A stretch of DNA of 64,000 nucleotides, from contig OZ252261.1 in NCBI GenBank assembly GCA_965249955.1, positions 1,302,001 through 1,366,000 on the forward strand, given 5' to 3'. Origin of the DNA: SB11 sp965249955 (lineage in GTDB: Bacteria > Bacteroidota > Bacteroidia > UBA8524). This document shows, in pieces, positions 16,660-25,292 of the stretch. Each line of letters opens with the position of its first letter. Position 1 is the stretch's first letter. The notes beneath the pieces were generated by a model. It made no database searches and was not told the origin of the DNA. It saw nothing but the letters and a program-made list of their open reading frames with translations. Made by a program: the position numbers and the translations under genes.

Positions 16660-17658
16660 GTGGTAAAAATACGAAATATAGAGTTAGGCGAGTTTCCAAT
16701 TTTACTTGCTCCGATGGAGGATGTTAGCGACCCGCCGTTCCGTTTTGTGTGCAAACAAAACGGTGCCGACCTTATGTATACTGAGTTTATTAGTAGCGAG
16801 GGGTTGATTCGCCATGCGGCAAAAAGTAAACAAAAGCTTGATATTTTTGAGTACGAACGCCCCATTGGCATACAGCTTTTTGGTAGTGATATTGAGAGTA
16901 TGCGCGAGGCGGCTGAGATTGCAACTGCTGCCCAGCCTGATTTGATTGATATAAACTACGGTTGCCCTGTAAAAAATGTGGCATGCCGTGGTGCAGGCGC
17001 AGCATTGCTGCAAGATGTACCCAAAATGGTGGAGATGACCAAAGCGGTGATTGAAGCTACTAATTTGCCTGTTACGGTAAAAACCCGACTAGGTTGGGAT
17101 GACGATACTAAAAATATTGAAGAGGTAGCCGAACGCCTGCAAGATATTGGCATTGAAGGACTAACTATACACGGGCGCACCCGCAAACAGCTATACAAAG
17201 GCCCTGCACAATGGGAGCTTATTGGCAAGGTAAAACGCAACCCGCGTATACACATACCTATTTTTGGCAATGGTGATGTGGATAGCCCACAAAGGGCATT
17301 GGAAATGCGTGATACTTTTGGTGTTGACGGGGTAATGATTGGCAGAGCATCAATAGGTAATCCGTGGATTTTTAGGGAGGTGAAGCACTATATGCTTACA
17401 GGCGAATTACTGCCTTTGCCTACTATTGATGAGCGTGTTGACACTTGCAAAACGCATTTTTTAAAATCGATTGAATGGAAGGGCGAAAAAACAGGCATTT
17501 TTGAAATGCGCCGCCATTACACCAATTATTTTAAAGGGTTTGATAATTTTAAGCCCTATCGCACACAATTGGTGTCGCTGGAAAGCATTGATGATATTGT
17601 AGCTACTTTGGAAGAAGTACGTAATGCTTATAGTGAGTTTGCCCCTGCTTCATGCTGA
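16660..17658 (+). CDS. dusB: tRNA-dihydrouridine synthase
   Basis: 332 residues starting at GTG; the first in-frame ATG is inside the conserved APMEDVSDPPFR motif, so the GTG is required. The catalytic Cys lies in DINYGCPVKNVACRGAGAALL, and the FMN-phosphate site in HGRTRKQLYKGPAQW and FGNGDV. The enzyme reduces selected uridines of tRNA D-loops using NADPH and FMN. It overlaps the convergent response-regulator gene by 31 nt at the 3' end. Confidence 0.94.
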   Translation: MVKIRNIELGEFPILLAPMEDVSDPPFRFVCKQNGADLMYTEFISSEGLIRHAAKSKQKLDIFEYERPIGIQLFGSDIESMREAAEIATAAQPDLIDINYGCPVKNVACRGAGAALLQDVPKMVEMTKAVIEATNLPVTVKTRLGWDDDTKNIEEVAERLQDIGIEGLTIHGRTRKQLYKGPAQWELIGKVKRNPRIHIPIFGNGDVDSPQRALEMRDTFGVDGVMIGRASIGNPWIFREVKHYMLTGELLPLPTIDERVDTCKTHFLKSIEWKGEKTGIFEMRRHYTNYFKGFDNFKPYRTQLVSLESIDDIVATLEEVRNAYSEFAPASC

Positions 17659-18413
17659 GGTAAATCATCGTATTTCACTTTTTTTTTGACTTCTGAGGGG
17701 TTGATACCAAAATACTGCTTGTAACAATTAGAGAAGTACGAAAGGCTATTAAACCCAACCATACCTGCTATTTCTGATAAAAAACCTGCGCCTTGCTCTA
17801 TTAATTGTTTAGCTCGTTCAAGCCTATAATCGCGCACTAAATTGGTGGCAGTTTTGCCTGTTATGGCTTTTATCTTTTTTTGTACGGCACTGCGGCTATA
17901 GCCCATTTCTCGCACAAAATCTTCAACAGAGAAATCAAACTTATCAATGTTTTTCTCCATTATACTGTATATCTTTTTGATAAACAGGTCGTCTTTACTT
18001 TCAACTTTAAGTTTTTCGGGTATAATGGGTGTGCGGCGTAGTCTTTTGCGTGTATCTACTAAGTTGGTAGCGCGTAGCACTAGCTCATCCACATTAAATG
18101 GCTTGGTTATATAATCATCAGCCCCAATTTTTAGCCCTCTTAGTTTGCTATCCATCATGGTTTTGGCGGTAAGCAAAATAACGGGTATGTGATCGGTTTG
18201 TGGGTTGGTTTTTATTTTTTCAAGCAATTCAAAACCATCCATTTCAGGCATCAAAATGTCTGAAACAATAATATCAGGCTGAATTTCTGCTGCAGCTTCA
18301 AGCCCTTTGCGGCCATTTTCTGCTTCAAATACTTTGTATTTGCTAAGTTTAAAAATTTCGGCAATGTTCTCGCGAATGTCCTGCTCGTCCTCTACTATCA
18401 GTACCTTGTTCAT
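17628..18413 (-). CDS. Response regulator with AraC-type DNA-binding domain
   Basis: 261 residues. The receiver domain covers about 1-118: acidic pair at E8-D9, phosphoacceptor Asp52 in SDILMPEMDG, and Lys in ITKPFNV. A linker leads to an AraC/XylS helix-turn-helix from about 165 to 245 (MGYSRSAVQKKI and VGFNSLSYFSNCYKQYFGINPSEV). It should be phosphorylated by the sensor kinase encoded 9 nt upstream and then bind DNA. The target genes are not evident. The operon order is kinase first, regulator second. Confidence 0.95.
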   Translation of the reverse strand: MNKVLIVEDEQDIRENIAEIFKLSKYKVFEAENGRKGLEAAAEIQPDIIVSDILMPEMDGFELLEKIKTNPQTDHIPVILLTAKTMMDSKLRGLKIGADDYITKPFNVDELVLRATNLVDTRKRLRRTPIIPEKLKVESKDDLFIKKIYSIMEKNIDKFDFSVEDFVREMGYSRSAVQKKIKAITGKTATNLVRDYRLERAKQLIEQGAGFLSEIAGMVGFNSLSYFSNCYKQYFGINPSEVKKKVKYDDLPQHEAGANSL

Positions 18414-18422
18414 AGTGTATAC

Positions 18423-21191
18423 TTATATCGGTAATATAATCTCAATTGTTGTACCAGTGTTTACTTGGCTACTAAGTTTTATCTCTCCGCCGTGCATATC
18501 AACAAATTGCTTCACTATCACAAGCCCCAAGCCTGTACCAGGGATAGTAAGGGCATTTTCTCCACGATAAAACGATTGAAAAAGATTTTTCAAATCTTTT
18601 TCAGCAATCCCTATTCCATAGTCTTTGATTATAATTTTAACCCTTTTCTTTTCAAATTTAACATATAATTCAGGATTTTTTCTACCCTGTGAGTATTTTA
18701 AGGCATTAGAAACCAAATTTCTAAGTATATGGCTTACTAAAAGTTTATCTATCTCTACCTCACGTTTAGTGCCTTCAAAAAATACTTTGGTATGCCGCAC
18801 ATCTTCAGGGTGAATGTCTTGATACTCTTGCAAGAAATCACTAATAAAACTCTCAAAATCAACAGGTTCAGGCAAAAACTGTATTTTACCTGTATCCATT
18901 CTACCCAGTATCAACACGCCTGATATCAACTCGTTTATGCGGTTTACTTGACCGCGAATGCGCTCAAAGTGCATTTCAAAGCGGTCTTTCACTTCTGATT
19001 TTGCAAGTGAAGGTAGGTATTTAAGCAATAAATCAGAGCTTGATTTTATAGTGGTAAGTGGTGTGCGAAACTCGTGCGATATCATATTGATAAGGTTGGT
19101 ACGCAGCTCTACCAAATGACGTTCTTTCTCTAACGCATTTTTAATTTCTTCTTCCGCCTTTTTTTGTTGGCTTATATCGCGCGTGGCGGTTTGTATTAGT
19201 GGCTGGGTAGCTGTATCTGCGTTCTGTTGTTGCAAGTTAGCAATGGTTTCTACCCATATATAATGGCCTTTGCTATGCTGCTTGCGATAACGCACAAAGT
19301 TAACCTGCTTGCCTTTTGCCACCAGCGCAAAAGTTTTTTTAAGTTTTACCGCATCATCAGGGTGTATTAATGCCCATATTGGCTTGCCAATAAGTTCTTT
19401 TGGTTGATAGCCTAAAATATCGAACATTGAAGGCGATGTGTACACATAAGAACCATTTAAATTATGCAGGCAAACAATATCTTTGGTGTTCTCAGATATA
19501 AGGCGGTAGCGTTCTTCACTTTCGCGAAGTTGGCTGAGGGCTAATTTTTGACTGTTGATATCAAATATTGACCCTGATATACCCGTAAGTTCATAATTTG
19601 AGTCGTACATTCCTCGCAACCAAAGCTCAACCCAATAGGGTTGTTTGTTGTTACCTATTATTTGCAACTCAAGCCTACCCGGCCACGATTTTTTATCGCG
19701 CAGTTGTTGTAAAATATCTTCAAAAGTTGATACAAAACTTTTGTGTATGTAGCCCGATAGTTTTTTACCTACACTGTCTTTTATGTTTTTGCCGGTTAGT
19801 GTTTTCCACGATGTGTTTAGCAAAGTTATGTTTCCTTGCTTGTCGGTTTCAAACACCACTTCTTTTAGGCTGTTTACAAGTCTTTGGTAGTGCTCGCCTT
19901 GTCGCTTTATTTTTAGCTCGTACGTTTTCTCGGTAGAAACATCGGTAACAGAACCGCTGTTCTTAATCATTTTTCCTTTTTTATCGTACGAAAAAGAAAT
20001 TGTTCCCTTAACCCATATATACTTACCCGATTGGTGCTTGGCAACTGTATCAAAATCAAACAAAGGTTGTTTTTTTGCTACAGCCTTTCGTACTTCTTCT
20101 TCTAACCTTTCAGTATCTTCTGTTTTCAACAAGGCTCGCACCTTGTTTATCTCAGCTGGCCATTGGCTTGGTTCGTACCCAAATATCTGATACACCCGTG
20201 GCGATATATAGTGGGTATTGTTCTCGTAATTTGCTACCCAAAGCCCATCAGAAGCACCTGCTATTGCATTCTCTAGTTGCAGGTTTTTACTCAACAGTTC
20301 CTCGGTAAGGCTATTTATTTTTAAGAAAGCACCAATATTTTGCGCAAGGGTTTTTAATGACCTTTTTTCTGAGTAACTCCAGTTTCTATAATTTTCAGTG
20401 TCTTCAAAGCCAATATAGCCCCACAGATTATTGTTTTTAAAAATGGGTACTTTTAAAAACGAAAAAATTCCTAGGCTTGTTAATGCATTAAGTACTGATT
20501 TGTTGATTTTGCTTTGTGGGGTAAGTGCCACTACCCTTCCTGCGTTTAACTGACCCAATACCTCAAAAAAACTATTGTAATCAAATTTTTTGTACTGCTT
20601 AAACAGGGCTGTATTTAGTGCGGGCTTCTTTACCCACTCATGCCAACGTTCAGCATATACATTATCATTTTCTATAAAAATATTATAAATGTAGCAACGG
20701 TCAACCTCCATCGATTTGCCTATTATAGAAAGCACATCAGGCAAAAGAACATCAGGCTCGGTATTGCTAAAAAGTATCTCAGTACATTGGGTAATGGCCT
20801 TTAACAGTCGTGTTTCTAACTGCTGATTTCTTTTAGAGGGAGTGATATCAGAAAAAAATAACTCTACAAGTTTATCCTTGTTGCTATTAACAACGGGCAC
20901 TGCTTTTACGTGGCATACATACTCGTCTTGTATTTCATCAATACTAATCATGTGCCCTTCCCACTCAATACCGTTTTGCACACTATCAATAATTTCAGTG
21001 TAGGTATTTTGGTTTTCAAACAAAGCCTCTAGCCCTCCGGCTTTAACAAAACTTGCTACTGTATACTTAAACTGTTTGGTAAATTGTGGCGAAACCTTAT
21101 ACACAGCCCCCGCAAAATCAGCAATAAGACTAATTTTAGTTTTAAAGTTAGCAACAGTTTGCCCGCCAGAAGATGGTTTTTCATTTCCCAT
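18423..21191 (-). CDS. PAS/GAF sensor histidine kinase
   Basis: 922 residues with no obvious membrane helix, so probably cytosolic. Domains in order: a PAS-like N-terminal part (about 15-120), GAF (about 125-300), three PAS modules (about 305-425, 433-550, 555-675), a HisKA dimer helix with His706 in MISHEFRTPL, and a HATPase domain (about 812-922) with N box NLVSNALKY, G1 DYGIGI and G2 GTGLGLVIVKQF. It phosphorylates the downstream response regulator. The stimulus cannot be told; GAF and PAS suggest a soluble ligand, redox or light cue. Confidence 0.95.
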   Translation of the reverse strand: MGNEKPSSGGQTVANFKTKISLIADFAGAVYKVSPQFTKQFKYTVASFVKAGGLEALFENQNTYTEIIDSVQNGIEWEGHMISIDEIQDEYVCHVKAVPVVNSNKDKLVELFFSDITPSKRNQQLETRLLKAITQCTEILFSNTEPDVLLPDVLSIIGKSMEVDRCYIYNIFIENDNVYAERWHEWVKKPALNTALFKQYKKFDYNSFFEVLGQLNAGRVVALTPQSKINKSVLNALTSLGIFSFLKVPIFKNNNLWGYIGFEDTENYRNWSYSEKRSLKTLAQNIGAFLKINSLTEELLSKNLQLENAIAGASDGLWVANYENNTHYISPRVYQIFGYEPSQWPAEINKVRALLKTEDTERLEEEVRKAVAKKQPLFDFDTVAKHQSGKYIWVKGTISFSYDKKGKMIKNSGSVTDVSTEKTYELKIKRQGEHYQRLVNSLKEVVFETDKQGNITLLNTSWKTLTGKNIKDSVGKKLSGYIHKSFVSTFEDILQQLRDKKSWPGRLELQIIGNNKQPYWVELWLRGMYDSNYELTGISGSIFDINSQKLALSQLRESEERYRLISENTKDIVCLHNLNGSYVYTSPSMFDILGYQPKELIGKPIWALIHPDDAVKLKKTFALVAKGKQVNFVRYRKQHSKGHYIWVETIANLQQQNADTATQPLIQTATRDISQQKKAEEEIKNALEKERHLVELRTNLINMISHEFRTPLTTIKSSSDLLLKYLPSLAKSEVKDRFEMHFERIRGQVNRINELISGVLILGRMDTGKIQFLPEPVDFESFISDFLQEYQDIHPEDVRHTKVFFEGTKREVEIDKLLVSHILRNLVSNALKYSQGRKNPELYVKFEKKRVKIIIKDYGIGIAEKDLKNLFQSFYRGENALTIPGTGLGLVIVKQFVDMHGGEIKLSSQVNTGTTIEIILPI

Positions 21192-21276
21192 TCAATACCA
21201 AAATACTACCAAATCGTGTTAGTTGCAAACATAAGTGTTTCTAACTTTTTAATAGCAGGTATGCAAAAGCAAAAAG

Positions 21277-21284
21277 TATATTTG
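21277..21284 (+). promoter_or_regulatory. TATATTTG box just before the pssA start
   Basis: An exact TAnnTTTG match that ends only 5 nt before the TTG start codon at 21290. If it is a real -7 box, transcription would start at or next to the start codon, giving a leaderless message. No clear -33 TTG is present, so chance is possible. Confidence 0.35.
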
Positions 21285-21289
21285 CGGCG

Positions 21290-22036
21290 TTGAAATTTTT
21301 ACGCAACAATATACCCAATGCTATAACGGCTGCAAATTTGTTTTGTGGTTTGGTAGCTATATACTTGGCCTTTCATAACTTTTTGGCCGAAGCCGCTTTT
21401 TTTATAATAGCTGCTGCTGTGCTCGATTTTTTTGACGGTATGACGGCTCGCTTGCTAAAAAGTGATACCAAAATTGGTAAAGATTTAGACTCGTTGGCTG
21501 ATGTGGTAAGTTTTGGTGCTGCGCCGGCTTTTATTATAATCCACCTTAAAGACTATTTTATTAGTTTAAACGAAAGTGGCCTGTATACAAAAGCTCATTT
21601 TGAGTTTTTTTACCAAGAAACCGTAATGGTGTTTGCTTTTATAATAGCTGTGTTTTCAGCCGTTAGGCTAGCTATATTTAATAATGATACTAGGCAAACT
21701 ACATCGTTTATAGGTGTGCCCACACCTGCCAATGCGCTGTTTATAATATCGTTTGCACTTATAGCCAAATACCAGCCAAATTATTTCCCAATAGGTATAA
21801 TAGAAAACAAATGGCTACTTGGCGGTATATGCTTATTTTTATCCTATATGTTGGTATCGCCCATACCATTATTTGCCTTAAAATTTAAGCAATGGGGGTT
21901 TAAAGGAAACGAAGTTCGCTACCTTTTTTTAGCAGCCGCAGTGGTGCTAATAGTGGCGTTTCAATTTATTTCTATCCCCATCATCATATTTTTGTACATA
22001 CTTTTATCTGTTATACTGAACTTTGCAAAAAAATAG
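21290..22036 (+). CDS. pssA: CDP-diacylglycerol-serine O-phosphatidyltransferase
   Basis: 248 residues; the start is TTG at 21290 because no ATG or GTG precedes the conserved NNIPNAITAANLFCG. The CDP-alcohol phosphotransferase motif is complete: D46, D49-G50, A53-R54, G63, D67 and D71. Six or so hydrophobic helices follow. It makes phosphatidylserine at the inner membrane, between CdsA (14530-15429) and Psd (12365-13027). purS begins 3 nt after its stop. Confidence 0.93.
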   Translation: MKFLRNNIPNAITAANLFCGLVAIYLAFHNFLAEAAFFIIAAAVLDFFDGMTARLLKSDTKIGKDLDSLADVVSFGAAPAFIIIHLKDYFISLNESGLYTKAHFEFFYQETVMVFAFIIAVFSAVRLAIFNNDTRQTTSFIGVPTPANALFIISFALIAKYQPNYFPIGIIENKWLLGGICLFLSYMLVSPIPLFALKFKQWGFKGNEVRYLFLAAAVVLIVAFQFISIPIIIFLYILLSVILNFAKK

Positions 22037-22039
22037 ACC

Positions 22040-22291
22040 ATGAAATTTTTAGCCGAAATAAACGTAATGCCCCACAAAAACCTGTTAGACCCACAAGGCA
22101 AAGCCGTAACGGGTGGTATACACTCGCTGGGTTTAAACACAGTAGAAAACGTGCGCGTGGGCAAACGTATTAGCCTTGAAGTAAAAGCCGATAATGCCGA
22201 TGATGCCCGTGCAATTGCAGAAACTGCTTGCAAAAAATTATTGGCCAACCCTGTGATGGAGTATTTTGAAATAAGCATACAAGTGCTTTAG
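22040..22291 (+). CDS. purS: Phosphoribosylformylglycinamidine synthase subunit PurS
   Basis: 83 residues beginning MKFLAEINVMPHKNLLDPQGKA, with HSLGLNTVENVRVGKRI in the middle and a C-terminal LLANPVMEYFEI, all characteristic of PurS. It is the small bridging subunit of the split FGAM synthase PurLQS and implies that the PurL in this window (37123-39351) is the small type. No purQ is in the window. It lies 3 nt after pssA, so purine and lipid synthesis genes share one transcript here. Confidence 0.92.
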   Translation: MKFLAEINVMPHKNLLDPQGKAVTGGIHSLGLNTVENVRVGKRISLEVKADNADDARAIAETACKKLLANPVMEYFEISIQVL

Positions 22292-22361
22292 GCTATAGGG
22301 TTTTTAGCACTTTCTGTGCTATTTTTGGGGCAATGTATTTGGGCTAAACCCATACTTGCCT

Positions 22362-23633
22362 ATGAAAAAACTTAGTTTTGTTTTCCTATCCCTGCTTTTT
22401 ATTACCAATGCGTTTGGGCAAAATATTAACTATGCCCGCAAAACCATTGATAAACTGTGCAGCCCAAAATATAACGGCCGAGGCTACGTAAATGGCGGTG
22501 ATGCCAAAGCATCTGTTTTTATATACAAAGAGCTTAAAAAGCTACAAGGGTTTACGGTGCAATACCAACCCTTTGCCATAGCGGTAAACACCTTTCCCAA
22601 TAAGATGGAAGTAACCGCAAATGGTAAAGAGCTTGAAGCTGGCACAGACTATATTGTTGCGCCTGAGTGCCCAACAGCCAAGGGAAAACACAAACTACTT
22701 TGGGTAACTTATAATGTATTGCAAAGCCAGCATACCTACGATAGTTTTGTGCTGGCCAATAAAAACACCACACCTGTTTTTGTAGTGTTAGACACCCTTC
22801 CTCAGCTATCGAAGGAAGAAAGAGAAAGGTTAAAAGATTTACAAAGCGGCAAACAAAGTTTTGTTGCAGGTTTGGCGCAACTTACCAATGGCAAACTAAC
22901 ATGGTCGGTAGGTAGTGTGCAAGATGCCATCCCACAGCTTACTATAAAGGCGGATAAATTTCCCCGTACTGCACAAGAAATCGAGATAAAAATTGATGCT
23001 GTTTTTATAGAACGATACAAAACTCAAAACGTAATTGGTTTTATAAAAGGCACTAAACAACCCGATAGCATTATTGCCCTTACTGCACACTACGACCATT
23101 TGGGACGTATGGGCAAAAAAACTTACTTCCCCGGTGCTAACGATAATGCCAGCGGAACTGCTATGCTGCTAGACATGGCAAAGCATTACAGCAAAAACCC
23201 TCCCGAATATTCTATACTTTTTATTGCCTTTGCTGCCGAAGAAGCAGGATTGGTAGGCAGCAACTATTATGTAAATGCCGACCCTATTTATCCGCTAGAT
23301 AAAATGAAATTTCTTATAAATATGGATTTGATGGCTACGGGCGAAAAGGGCATAATGGCCGTAAACGGGTTGGTGTTTGAAGAGGAGTATAAAACCTTAG
23401 TGAAGATAAACGACGACAAAAAATACCTTAGTACAGTGCAAGCGCGCGGCAAGGCTGCCAATAGCGACCATTATTGGTTTGCCGAAAAAGGCGTGCATTG
23501 TTTCTTTTTTTACCTAATGGGCGATTTCCCCAGTTATCACGACCCGGGCGACAAGGCTGAAATAGTTCCGCTTACTAAATACGAGGAGACTTTTAGACTA
23601 ATAAACGATTTTATAAATCACTTACAGCAATAG
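22362..23633 (+). CDS. Secreted M28-family zinc aminopeptidase
   Basis: 423 residues from the ATG at 22362. A signal peptide (MKKLSFVFLSLLFITNAFGQ) precedes a PA-like insert and a peptidase body. Zinc ligands and catalytic residues are recognisable: TAHYDHLG, GANDNASG, FAAEEAGLVG, INMDLMATG and a late NSDHYWF. It should cleave N-terminal residues from peptides in the periplasm or outside. Single gene; no promoter box is convincing. Confidence 0.93.
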   Translation: MKKLSFVFLSLLFITNAFGQNINYARKTIDKLCSPKYNGRGYVNGGDAKASVFIYKELKKLQGFTVQYQPFAIAVNTFPNKMEVTANGKELEAGTDYIVAPECPTAKGKHKLLWVTYNVLQSQHTYDSFVLANKNTTPVFVVLDTLPQLSKEERERLKDLQSGKQSFVAGLAQLTNGKLTWSVGSVQDAIPQLTIKADKFPRTAQEIEIKIDAVFIERYKTQNVIGFIKGTKQPDSIIALTAHYDHLGRMGKKTYFPGANDNASGTAMLLDMAKHYSKNPPEYSILFIAFAAEEAGLVGSNYYVNADPIYPLDKMKFLINMDLMATGEKGIMAVNGLVFEEEYKTLVKINDDKKYLSTVQARGKAANSDHYWFAEKGVHCFFFYLMGDFPSYHDPGDKAEIVPLTKYEETFRLINDFINHLQQ

Positions 23634-23760
23634 TTTTATTTTTGATTTTATCGAGCAGGTAAACGGCTTGTTTATAGCCATAGCACACATACCTCTTGAT
23701 TTTTTACCAAAAAACAGCTAATATTACTACACGTTTTCTCTACACTAAAACTTATCCCTT

Positions 23761-25281
23761 ATGGCAATATTTGGCTCGTTACTTTCTTGGTATTTCCGTA
23801 GGCGGATGCAGCAGGTTGAGTATGCCATGCTCAATGCTGCCGAAACTCAACAACGCACGTTTAAAAATCTTATCGAGACAGCCCAAAACACACACTGGGG
23901 TAAGCTATACGATTATAAAAGCATAAAAACACCTGCCGATTTTGCATCGCGTGTGCCTGTTAGCACTTACGAAGAACTAAAGCCCTTTATAGAGCGAACG
24001 ATGAAAGGTGAGCAAAATATTTTGTGGCCTAGCGAGATAAAATGGTTTGCCAAATCATCGGGTACTACCGATGATAAAAGCAAGTTTATACCTGTTAGCT
24101 ACGAGGCTTTAGAAGATTGCCATTTTCAGGGTGGGCGCGATTTACTTACCATATACTGCCACAACCACCCCGACACTAAAATATTTGACGGTAAAGGTTT
24201 GGTAATAGGTGGTAGCCACAAAATAAACAGCTACAACCAAAACTCAAACTTTGGCGATTTAAGTGCGGTGATGATGGCCAACCTGCCTTTTTGGGTAAAT
24301 TTTCTCCGTACCCCCGATTTATCTATTGCTTTGTTGGACGAATGGGAGGAGAAAATTGAAAAAATGGCTAATGCTACCATAAACGAGGACGTAACCAATA
24401 TATCAGGTGTACCCACGTGGACGGTGGTTTTAATTAATCATCTATTTAAAAAAACAGGCAAAAACAGCCTGTTGGATATTTGGCCTAATTTAGAGTTGTA
24501 TGTACACGGCGGCGTTAGCTTTGTGCCTTACCGCGATCAATTTAAAAAGCTAGTTCCATCAAGCGGGATGAACTATTTAGAAACCTACAACGCATCGGAA
24601 GGTTTTTTTGGCGTTCAGATAGAGAGTAATAGGGATGATATGCTATTGCTTACCGACTATGGCATATACTACGAGTTTATAAAACAAGACGAGCTATATA
24701 CTAGCGACAACCCCAAAACATACACGTTGGAGGAAGTGGAAACTGACACTAACTATGCGGTGATAATAAGTACTAATGCTGGCCTTTGGAGATACTTACT
24801 GGGCGATACTATTAAATTTAATACTGTAAACCCTTACCGTTTTAAAATTACAGGTCGTACCAAGCTATTTATAAATGCCTTTGGCGAAGAGTTGATGATA
24901 GACAATGCTGAGGTAGCAATGGCCGAAGCGTGCAGACGAACTAACGCAATAGTGCGCGATTTTACGGCTGCCCCCATATACCTAAGCAACGATAACGGGC
25001 AAGGTGCAGGCCATGAATGGTTAATTGAGTTTGAACAAAACCCTAACGATGCAAAAGCTTTTAACGAGATTTTGGATAGTAAGCTAAAAGAAGTAAACTC
25101 TGACTACGAGGCCAAACGCTATAAAGATATTGCCATAAAACCACCCCGTGTGCACATAATGCCCGATGGTGCTTTTCATCAATGGTTGAAGAACAAAGGC
25201 AAGCTGGGCGGACAACACAAAGTGCCCCGCCTTAGCAACGACCGTAAAATTATTGAGGAAATACTATCGTATCAAAGTTGA
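23761..25281 (+). CDS. GH3-family (auxin-responsive GH3-like) acyl-adenylate protein
   Basis: 506 residues with the GH3 layout: an N-terminal helical part, the ATP loop FAKSSGTTDDKSKFIP at about 98-113, a central HGGVSFVPYRDQF, TYNASEGFFG, and a C-terminal IDNAEVAMAEA. Plant relatives adenylate and conjugate carboxylic acids to amino acids; the bacterial role is not established. The last 56 nt of its reading frame up to the stop (25224-25279) are repeated exactly at 28311-28366. The frame is intact, so the repeat does not truncate it. Confidence 0.9.
   Translation: MAIFGSLLSWYFRRRMQQVEYAMLNAAETQQRTFKNLIETAQNTHWGKLYDYKSIKTPADFASRVPVSTYEELKPFIERTMKGEQNILWPSEIKWFAKSSGTTDDKSKFIPVSYEALEDCHFQGGRDLLTIYCHNHPDTKIFDGKGLVIGGSHKINSYNQNSNFGDLSAVMMANLPFWVNFLRTPDLSIALLDEWEEKIEKMANATINEDVTNISGVPTWTVVLINHLFKKTGKNSLLDIWPNLELYVHGGVSFVPYRDQFKKLVPSSGMNYLETYNASEGFFGVQIESNRDDMLLLTDYGIYYEFIKQDELYTSDNPKTYTLEEVETDTNYAVIISTNAGLWRYLLGDTIKFNTVNPYRFKITGRTKLFINAFGEELMIDNAEVAMAEACRRTNAIVRDFTAAPIYLSNDNGQGAGHEWLIEFEQNPNDAKAFNEILDSKLKEVNSDYEAKRYKDIAIKPPRVHIMPDGAFHQWLKNKGKLGGQHKVPRLSNDRKIIEEILSYQS
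25224..25279 (+). repeat. 56-bp direct repeat, copy 1 (3' end of GH3 gene)
   Basis: Begins GCCCCGCCTTAGCAACGACC and runs to the last Ser codon of the GH3 frame. It is identical over 56 nt to 28311-28366; after one mismatch (G versus A in TGA versus TAA) four more bases agree. Together the two copies bracket the two secreted-protein genes at 25293-28234. Confidence 0.95.
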
Positions 25282-25292
25282 TAAAACAGGTA

